Shown piece after piece: positions 59,250-64,000 of a DNA stretch of 64,000 nucleotides; within the stretch, counting starts at the first letter, position 1; every line of letters begins with the position of its first letter. This DNA comes from Saccharothrix sp. (GTDB lineage: Bacteria > Actinomycetota > Actinomycetes > Mycobacteriales > Pseudonocardiaceae): positions 124,001-188,000 of the forward strand of contig NZ_JAPSLK010000002.1 in assembly GCF_031180885.1 (NCBI RefSeq), given 5' to 3'. The position numbers and the translations under genes are program-made. Below the pieces are notes generated by a model. That model made no database searches. It was given only the letters and a program-made list of their open reading frames with translations, and was not told the DNA's origin.

Positions 59250-59549
59250 ATGACCACCACTGAAATGCCCCATGTCGCCGAGTGCACCGTCGCGGGCTGT
59301 TCGTACAACCACGACGGCTGCCACGCCTTCGCCATCACCGTGAGCGGCCACAACGGCGCCGCCGACTGCGGCACCTTCATCCCGTTGTCGCGCAAGGGCG
59401 GTCTGGACCGGGTGATCGCCCAGGTCGGCGCGTGTTCGCGCACCGACTGCACCTACAACAAGGACTTGGAATGCTCGGCCGCCGACATCCGCGTCGGTCC
59501 GGGCGAGGGCGGGCACGCGGCGAACTGCCTCACCTACCAGCCCACGTAG
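59250..59549 (+). CDS. DUF1540 cysteine-rich metal-binding-type protein
   Basis: 99 residues from the ATG with GAGGAG 6 bp upstream; the longer frame is a shadow of the kinase promoter side. Two DUF1540-type modules: CTVAGCSYNHDGCHAFAITV ... CGTF and CSRTDCTYNKDLECSAADIRV ... CLTY, each with CxxxC, a third and a fourth cysteine. The second begins near residue 60. Such proteins are thought to bind metal. An iron box upstream suggests it is made on iron starvation, perhaps for iron/metal buffering. Confidence 0.9.
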   Translation: MTTTEMPHVAECTVAGCSYNHDGCHAFAITVSGHNGAADCGTFIPLSRKGGLDRVIAQVGACSRTDCTYNKDLECSAADIRVGPGEGGHAANCLTYQPT

Positions 59550-59573
59550 AAATCCTCGCCGGTCGCCCGCGCG

Positions 59574-60299
59574 TCACGCCTCCGGCTTCGACCACCAGTT
59601 GGCGTTCGTCACCACGTCGAAGCCGAACGAGTCGTACAGCGGGCGGCCGGCCTTGGTCGCGGTGAGCGTCACCGGCACGTCCGTCCCGTCGAGCGCCGCG
59701 CACAGCAGCGCCCGCCCGACACCTCGTGACCGGTGCTCGGGCAGTGTCGTCACCCAGTAAAGACCGGTCGCATTCGCGTCCAGAATGGACAAACAAGCGC
59801 CGGCCACCGATCCTTCGCGGGTCACCAGGTGCATCCGCGCGTCGGGCCGGTCGAGCAGGGCGGGCGTGAACGCCTCCCCCGGCGCGAACCCGGGCAGCGG
59901 GAACCCGTCCAAAACCACCCGCTCGAAGACCGCGACCCGGTCAGCGGTCTCGACCCGCGCCACCTCCAACGAAGGCGCGGCCACCGGTCCCGGCTGGCGC
60001 GCCATCACCGGCAGTTCACGCGCCTCCAGCCCCCACGGGGCGCAGTCGAGCACCCCGAACGAGTCCTCGATCGTCACCCGCCGCGCACCCGCCGCCGCGA
60101 CCAGCTCGCCCACCTCGGCGACGTCGTCCGCGCCCGGCTCCGGGTCCACCACCAGCACCCGCAGCAACCCCGGCCCCCGCATCGCGGAGAAACCCGGTCG
60201 ACGGATCAGCTCGTGCCCCCGGGTCTCGGCGAGCACGGTCAGCAGGACGTCGGAGTTGTGCGTGGCGAGCGCGAGCGCGGCGGGGACGACGGAGGTCAT
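59574..60299 (-). CDS. GNAT-family N-acetyltransferase
   Basis: 241 residues. Helical N-terminal half, C-terminal GNAT fold with the acetyl-CoA loop TTLPEHRSRGVGRALLCAAL (about 182-201) and the late GRPLYDSFGFD. Starts 2 bp after the FMN reductase stop, so it is the third gene of the LLM operon. Possibly acetylates a product or substrate of that oxidation pathway. Confidence 0.87.
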   Translation of the reverse strand: MTSVVPAALALATHNSDVLLTVLAETRGHELIRRPGFSAMRGPGLLRVLVVDPEPGADDVAEVGELVAAAGARRVTIEDSFGVLDCAPWGLEARELPVMARQPGPVAAPSLEVARVETADRVAVFERVVLDGFPLPGFAPGEAFTPALLDRPDARMHLVTREGSVAGACLSILDANATGLYWVTTLPEHRSRGVGRALLCAALDGTDVPVTLTATKAGRPLYDSFGFDVVTNANWWSKPEA

Positions 60300-60301
60300 G
60301 A

Positions 60302-60880
60302 TCAGACTTTAGGCTTGAGCAACTGGTCGAACGGCACGAATTTGTCCTCCGGCTTCACCGGAACCCGCCCCTCCAGCAGCCCGGCCAGCTCGCCCGCCGC
60401 CCGCTCGACCCGATCCGACAGGCCCTGCGGCGCGCCCCAGTCCGAGGACGCCGCGTACACACCGGTCGGCACCACGACCGCCCGCAGGTAGGCGAACAGC
60501 GGGCGCAAGGCGTGGTCGAGGACCAGGGAGTGCCGCTCCGTCCCGCCGGTCGCCGCGATCAGCACCGGCTTGCCGACCAGCGAGTCCGGCTCCAGCACGT
60601 CGACGAACGACTTGAACAGCCCGCTGTAGGAGGCGTTGAACGTCGGCGTCACCACGATCAACCCGTCGGCGGTCACGACGTCGTCCACGACCTCCCGCAA
60701 CCGGGCGCTCGGGAAGCCGGTGACCAGGTTGTCCGCCACGTCCCGCGCGACGTCGCGCAGCCGGATCGACCGGACCTCCACGGGCAGCGCACGGTCCACG
60801 GCGGCGGCGAGCCGGTCGGCCAGCAGGTGGCTGGACGACGGCTCGCCGAGACCCGCCGACACCACGGCCAGGGTCGTCAC
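60302..60880 (-). CDS. NAD(P)H-dependent FMN reductase (CE1759-like)
   Basis: 192 residues, GTG start overlapping the LLM stop. Flavodoxin-like fold: TTLAVVSAGLGEPSSSHLLA, then TPTFNASYSGLFKSFVDVL and GKPVLIAATGGTERHS, all typical of the CE1759 family. It should supply reduced FMN to the co-encoded LLM monooxygenase. Cytosolic. Confidence 0.9.
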   Translation of the reverse strand: MTTLAVVSAGLGEPSSSHLLADRLAAAVDRALPVEVRSIRLRDVARDVADNLVTGFPSARLREVVDDVVTADGLIVVTPTFNASYSGLFKSFVDVLEPDSLVGKPVLIAATGGTERHSLVLDHALRPLFAYLRAVVVPTGVYAASSDWGAPQGLSDRVERAAGELAGLLEGRVPVKPEDKFVPFDQLLKPKV

Positions 60881-61950
60881 TTCACGGTCTCCTTCGCGAG
60901 CGAGGCGTGGGTGGGGGCGTCCGGCACGTCGGCCGGGCGGCCGATCGCGAACTCGCGGCGCAGCACCGGCACGATCTCGCCGAGCAGGTCGAGCTGCTCC
61001 AGCACGGTCTTCAGCGGCAGGCCGGCGTGGTCCATGAGGAACAGCTGGCGCTGGTAGTCGCCGAAGTGCTCGCGGAAGGTCAGCGTCTTGTCGATGACCT
61101 CCTGCGGGCTGCCCACGGTCAGCGGCGTCTGGGCCTGGAACTCCTCCAGCGACGGGCCGTGGCCGTAGACGGGGGCGTTGTCGAAGTACGGGCGGAACTC
61201 CCGGACGGCGTCCTGCGAGTTGCGGCGCATGAACACCTGGCCGCCGAGGCCGACGATCGCCTGGTGCGCGGCGCCGTGCCCGTAGTGCTCGAAGCGCTCC
61301 CGGTAGAGGTTGATCAGCCGCTGGAAGTGCTCCTTGGGCCAGAAGATGTTGTTGGCGAAGAACCCGTCGCCGTAGTAGGCGGCCTGCTCCGCGATCTCCG
61401 GGCTGCGGATCGACCCGTGCCACACGAACGGCGGGACGCCGTCCAGCGGGCGGGGCGTCGAGGTGAACGACTGGAGCGGGGTGCGGAAGCGGCCCTGCCA
61501 GTCCACCACGTCCTCGCGCCACAACCGGTGCAGCAGGTGGTAGTTCTCGATGGCCAGGTCGATGCCGTCGCGGATGTCCTTGCCGAACCACGGGTACACC
61601 GGGCCGGTGTTGCCGCGACCCATGATCAGGTCGACCCGGCCGTCGGCCAGGTGCTGGAGCATCGCGAAGTCCTCGGCGATCTTGACCGGGTCGTTCGTGG
61701 TGATCAGCGTGGTGGCGGTGGACAGCACGAGGCGCTGCGTGCGGGCCGCGATGTAGCCGAGCATCGTGGTCGGCGAGGACGGCACGAACGGCGGGTTGTG
61801 GTGCTCGCCGGTCGCGAACACGTCCAGGCCGACCTCCTCGGCCTTCAACGCGATCGCGACCATCGCCTTGATGCGCTCGGCCTCGGTCGGCGTCCGGCCC
61901 GTGGTGGGGTCGGGCGTCACGTCGCCGACGGTGAAGACACCGAACTGCAT
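60877..61950 (-). CDS. LLM-class flavin-dependent monooxygenase (CE1758-like)
   Basis: 357 residues from the ATG of MQFGVFTVGDVTPDP with GAGGAG 6 bp upstream. TIM-barrel bacterial-luciferase family: VGLDVFATGEHHNPPF, RLVLSTATTLITTNDPVKIAEDFAML in pieces, VDLIMGRGNTGPVYPWFG. This is the CE1758 group, which is found next to a CE1759 FMN reductase, as here (GTGA overlap). Oxidises an unknown small molecule with FMNH2 and O2. Promoter carries a perfect inverted repeat. Confidence 0.92.
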   Translation of the reverse strand: MQFGVFTVGDVTPDPTTGRTPTEAERIKAMVAIALKAEEVGLDVFATGEHHNPPFVPSSPTTMLGYIAARTQRLVLSTATTLITTNDPVKIAEDFAMLQHLADGRVDLIMGRGNTGPVYPWFGKDIRDGIDLAIENYHLLHRLWREDVVDWQGRFRTPLQSFTSTPRPLDGVPPFVWHGSIRSPEIAEQAAYYGDGFFANNIFWPKEHFQRLINLYRERFEHYGHGAAHQAIVGLGGQVFMRRNSQDAVREFRPYFDNAPVYGHGPSLEEFQAQTPLTVGSPQEVIDKTLTFREHFGDYQRQLFLMDHAGLPLKTVLEQLDLLGEIVPVLRREFAIGRPADVPDAPTHASLAKETVK

Positions 61951-61967
61951 AACCGCTCCTCGGTCCA

Positions 61968-61989
61968 AGTAGTTGCACTTTCAACTACT
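61968..61989. promoter_or_regulatory. MarR-type operator candidate upstream of the LLM operon
   Basis: AGTAGTTG and CAACTACT, perfect 8-bp arms with a CACTTT spacer, 17 bp before the LLM start. The AGTTG/CAACT half-sites are typical of MarR/PadR-like regulators. The cognate regulator is not in the window. Confidence 0.6.
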
Positions 61990-62032
61990 GGCCACAACCG
62001 TACCCCGTCCACCGCTATTCCGCTCCACCGGG

Positions 62033-62164
62033 GTGGCGCGGACCACGTACCTTGTGCGGGTGCCGGAGTCCCCGGGTTCGCCGGAGGCGCTGCGCGCCGC
62101 CCTGCCCACCGCCGACGACCTCGTCCGGGTGCTCGACGTCACCGCATCGGCGCTGGAAGCCTGA
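62033..62164 (+). CDS. Possible very small protein
   Basis: 43 residues from a GTG (VARTTYLVRVPESPGS), ending DDLVRVLDVTASALEA directly before a strong terminator. Codon third positions are G/C-rich and a terminator follows, which supports a transcript. No RBS or family. It could also be the tail of a lost gene. Confidence 0.35.
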   Translation: MARTTYLVRVPESPGSPEALRAALPTADDLVRVLDVTASALEA

Positions 62165-62168
62165 CCGC

Positions 62169-62194
62169 CCCGCTGCCCGCGCACGGGCAGCGGG
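62169..62194. terminator. Bidirectional hairpin terminator
   Basis: CCCGCTGCCCG and CGGGCAGCGGG, perfect 11-bp stem with a CGCA loop, 7 bp before the RidA gene stop. Confidence 0.85.
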
Positions 62195-62201
62195 TTCGGC
62201 C

Positions 62202-62597
62202 TCACGCGACGGCCGTCGCCTCCAGCTCGACCATCAGCGTCGGGATCGCCAGCCGGGTCACCCCGAGCATGGTCGTGCTCGGCGCCACCCCGGCCGCGCC
62301 CAACCGGGCCGCCAGCACGCCGTAGTGCTGGAACAGCAGGTCGACGTCCGTGGTGTAGACGTTGAGCCGGACGACGTTCGCCAGCGACATGCCCGCCTCG
62401 CCGAGCACGGCCTCCAGGTTGTCCAGGGTCAACGCCAGCTGCGCCGCCATGTCGCCCTCGTGCTGGGGCTTCCCCTCAGCGTCCATCGCGGTCTGCCCCG
62501 AGCAGTACAGGGTCCGGGTCTGCCCCGAGACGACCTCGCCCTGGTTGAACCCCATCTCCACCGACCACGGCCACGGGTTGACCGCGGTTCGTTCCAT
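62202..62597 (-). CDS. RidA-family (YjgF/YER057c/UK114) protein
   Basis: 131 residues from the ATG of MERTAVNPWPW; a GTG two codons earlier is also possible. The trimeric RidA fold is clear: LYCSGQTAMDAEGKPQHEGD, LTLDNLEAVLGEAGMSLANV, VRLNVYTTDVD. The usual active-site Arg position reads near VVRLNVYT (present). Family members hydrolyse enamine/imine intermediates or act in pathways. Divergent from a WYL regulator. Confidence 0.9.
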   Translation of the reverse strand: MERTAVNPWPWSVEMGFNQGEVVSGQTRTLYCSGQTAMDAEGKPQHEGDMAAQLALTLDNLEAVLGEAGMSLANVVRLNVYTTDVDLLFQHYGVLAARLGAAGVAPSTTMLGVTRLAIPTLMVELEATAVA

Positions 62598-62682
62598 CGC
62601 CACAAGTGCCCCATTCGATTCGATCCACGCGCCGCCCCACGGCGTCGCAGCAACCAGCCTCCGCGCTAATCACGACATCCCC

Positions 62683-62699
62683 TGTCGGGTATTCCGATA
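62683..62699. promoter_or_regulatory. Imperfect inverted repeat in the RidA/WYL divergent region
   Basis: TGTCGG and CCGATA (5 of 6 complementary) flank GTATT. It ends 11 bp before the WYL regulator GTG. TAAAGT at 62698-62703 is a possible -10 seven bases upstream, consistent with a leaderless message. Confidence 0.4.
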
Positions 62700-62710
62700 A
62701 AGTTCACGGG

Positions 62711-63676
62711 GTGCGCGCCGACCGGTTGGTCTCGCTGGTGCTGCTGCTGCGCCGGCGTGGTCGGCTCTCCGCGACCACCCTCGCCCGTGAGCTGGAGGTC
62801 TCCACGCGCACCGTGCTGCGCGACATCGAGGCGCTGTCGGCGGCCGGTGTCCCGGTCTACGCCGAACGCGGCCGGCACGGCGGTTTCGAGCTGCTGCCCG
62901 GTTTCCGGACCGAACTCACCGGCCTGAACCACGACGAGGCCCTGGCCCTGCTGATCGCCGGCTCGCGACGGGGCGCGCAGGCGTTCGGACTCGGCTCGGC
63001 ACTCGCCTCGGCCATGCTCAAGGTGGTCGACGCGCTCCCGCAAGGACACCAGGACATCGCGGCGGGCGTGGCGGAGAGGCTGCTCATCGACCCGGAGACC
63101 GACCTCCTCTCCCGCCGCACCGTCGCCGACGAGGTCCCCGACGCCGTCGTGGCCGAGATCCGGCGCGCGGTGTTCGCCGGCCACAAGGTGCGCATCCACT
63201 ACGCGGCGGCCGGTCAGAAGGCGCAGTGGCGCACGGTGGACCCGATCGGCCTGGTGACCGTGCGCGACCAGGGCTACCTGCTGGCCACCCGATCCGGAGA
63301 GGACCGCACCTACCGGCTGTCCCGGGTGCTGGCCGCCGAAGAACTCGACGAACCCGCGCAACGACCGGACCGGGTCGACCTCGACCGGGCCTGGCAGGAC
63401 CGCAGCACCCGGTTCCGGACCGGCGGCGACCAGGTCGCGGTGCTGCTGCGGCTCGACCCGGCCCGCCGCGAGGACCTGCTGAACACCGCACTGGCCGTCC
63501 TCTCCGAGGAAACCGAGTCGGACGGCCGGCTCCGGATGGAAGTGACCTTCCAGGACGCCAGACACGCCGAGTGGGCGCTGTGGCAGCTCGCCACGAACGC
63601 GGAAGCCCTGTCCCCGCGATGGTTGCGCACCAAGCTCCACGACCGCGCCACCGCCATCGCCGCCCGCTACGCCTGA
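62711..63676 (+). CDS. YafY/PafC-type regulator: HTH (DeoR-like) plus WYL domain
   Basis: 321 residues from the GTG of VRADRLVSLVLLLRRRGR. N-terminal winged HTH: LSATTLARELEVSTRTVLRD, IEALSAAGVPVYAERGRHGG. WYL domain about 135-225: KVRIHYAAAGQKAQWRTVDP, LVTVRDQGYLLATRSGEDRT, a degenerate WYL (GYLLA in place of WYLVA), then a C-terminal WCX-like part. WYL domains bind ligands or nucleic acid. Likely regulates itself and the divergent RidA gene. Confidence 0.92.
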   Translation: MRADRLVSLVLLLRRRGRLSATTLARELEVSTRTVLRDIEALSAAGVPVYAERGRHGGFELLPGFRTELTGLNHDEALALLIAGSRRGAQAFGLGSALASAMLKVVDALPQGHQDIAAGVAERLLIDPETDLLSRRTVADEVPDAVVAEIRRAVFAGHKVRIHYAAAGQKAQWRTVDPIGLVTVRDQGYLLATRSGEDRTYRLSRVLAAEELDEPAQRPDRVDLDRAWQDRSTRFRTGGDQVAVLLRLDPARREDLLNTALAVLSEETESDGRLRMEVTFQDARHAEWALWQLATNAEALSPRWLRTKLHDRATAIAARYA

Positions 63677-63697
63677 CGCCCCGGTTACGCTCGCGTG

Positions 63698-63955
63698 GTG
63701 CCCGACGACGTCCACCTCGCCCTGGTGCGCAGTGCCCTGGCCGGACTGGCGTTCCTCGACCACAGCTCGGACGACGAGGTCGACCCGGACTCCGCCGTGC
63801 GCGCGACCGAGCACATGGCCCACCCGCCGCTCGCCCTGCCCGAGGCCGATCGGGCTGCTTTGGTGGCGATGATCCGGCAGGTCGGGGAGGAGGACGAGTG
63901 GGCGCGGGGCGTGCCGTTCACCCTGGGATTGGTAAGTGAACATGACATTCATTAG
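63698..63955 (+). CDS. Small hypothetical protein
   Basis: 85 residues from the second of two GTG codons (63695, 63698). A TACGCT box at 63687-63692 lies close upstream, so it may be leaderless. Acidic helices: ALVRSALAGLAFLDHSSDDE, LPEADRAALVAMIRQVGEED. No family recognised. Follows the WYL gene by 21 bp. Confidence 0.6.
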   Translation: MPDDVHLALVRSALAGLAFLDHSSDDEVDPDSAVRATEHMAHPPLALPEADRAALVAMIRQVGEEDEWARGVPFTLGLVSEHDIH

Positions 63956-63957
63956 CC
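63928..63957 (+). promoter_or_regulatory. Promoter candidate for the gene at the right edge
   Basis: TTGGTA (63928-63933) and TAGCCT (63952-63957) are 18 bp apart. The expected transcription start falls at the GTG at 63965, suggesting a leaderless message. The -35 lies inside the 3' end of the previous gene. Confidence 0.4.
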
Positions 63958-63964
63958 TGATCCC

Positions 63965-64000
63965 GTGACCGCCACCGTCGAGTCCGCCCGCGACTTCAGC
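63965..64000 (+). CDS. Start of an unidentified gene (3' partial)
   Basis: GTG start, 12 codons visible (VTATVESARDFS) before the window ends. Nothing further can be said about the product. Start is supported by the promoter candidate just upstream and by the stop of the previous gene 10 bp before. Confidence 0.5.
   Translation, partial: MTATVESARDFS

Noticed and set aside
1..64000. CRISPR arrays, prophage, insertion sequences, tRNA or rRNA genes
   Set aside because: No regularly spaced repeats, integrase, capsid, transposase or recognisable tRNA/rRNA sequence was seen by eye. A tRNAscan or ISfinder run would settle this.

Overview
The window is high-GC actinobacterial chromosome. Its traits are very strong G/C third positions, frequent GTG and some TTG starts, many 4-bp ATGA/GTGA gene overlaps, short leaders with TANNNT -10 boxes, a SigE-family sigma factor, a PknB-type kinase and a CE1758/CE1759-type flavin pair. 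The best guess is a Pseudonocardiaceae member (Saccharothrix/Lentzea/Actinosynnema-like). This is inferred from gene style only. No rRNA, tRNA, CRISPR array, integrase or transposase was recognised.

Layout. 1-10.4 kb: 3' part of a CHAT-domain protease; an AraC-type regulator with a glyoxalase-fold protein; a lipoprotein PIG-L/LmbE deacetylase with a beta-propeller; a divergent envelope-glycosylation cassette (polyprenyl-phosphate GT2, GtrA, GT-C/YfhO-like membrane protein); a VOC protein and a secreted TIM-barrel glycosidase-like protein. 10.6-14.7 kb: one giant STAND-type NTPase with a short N-terminal motif resembling bacterial amyloid signalling sequences and about 24 helical repeats. 14.8-26.9 kb: five tightly coupled minus-strand genes (DUF4132 protein, 1604-residue unknown, MoxR AAA+ ATPase, DUF5682-VWA fusion, SWIM protein) that match the E. 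coli yehI-L-M-P-Q neighbourhood in content and order.

27-31 kb: MmcQ/YjbR protein; alpha/beta hydrolase divergent from a TetR-P450 operon through a double operator; small hypothetical genes. 32.4-33.3 kb: decayed zone holding two genes that both lost their 5' ends. 33.3-40.8 kb: three plus-strand nucleic-acid genes (zinc-ribbon/beta-propeller protein, Upf1-like SF1 helicase with a nuclease-like tail, Ski2-like SF2 helicase with a zinc ribbon). 40.9-42.7 kb: membrane protein, SigE-family sigma factor, membrane-anchored partner. 42.7-49.7 kb: secreted BNR/P-domain protein divergent from a CUT1 sugar ABC importer. 50.4-64 kb: ABC exporter, two GNAT proteins, M14 carboxypeptidase, receptor Ser/Thr kinase coupled to a frameshifted gene, an iron-box-controlled DUF1540 protein, an LLM monooxygenase/FMN reductase/GNAT operon under a palindrome, RidA divergent from a WYL regulator, and two small or partial genes at the right edge.

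The two strongest candidates for poorly described systems are the yeh-like MoxR/VWA/SWIM operon, which converges on the amyloid-motif STAND NTPase, and the two-helicase/propeller block. A 46-bp hairpin-forming repeat occurs twice (8.2 kb and inside the SF2 helicase gene), with a compensatory base-pair change. Function assignments are read from sequence motifs. No database search was run.
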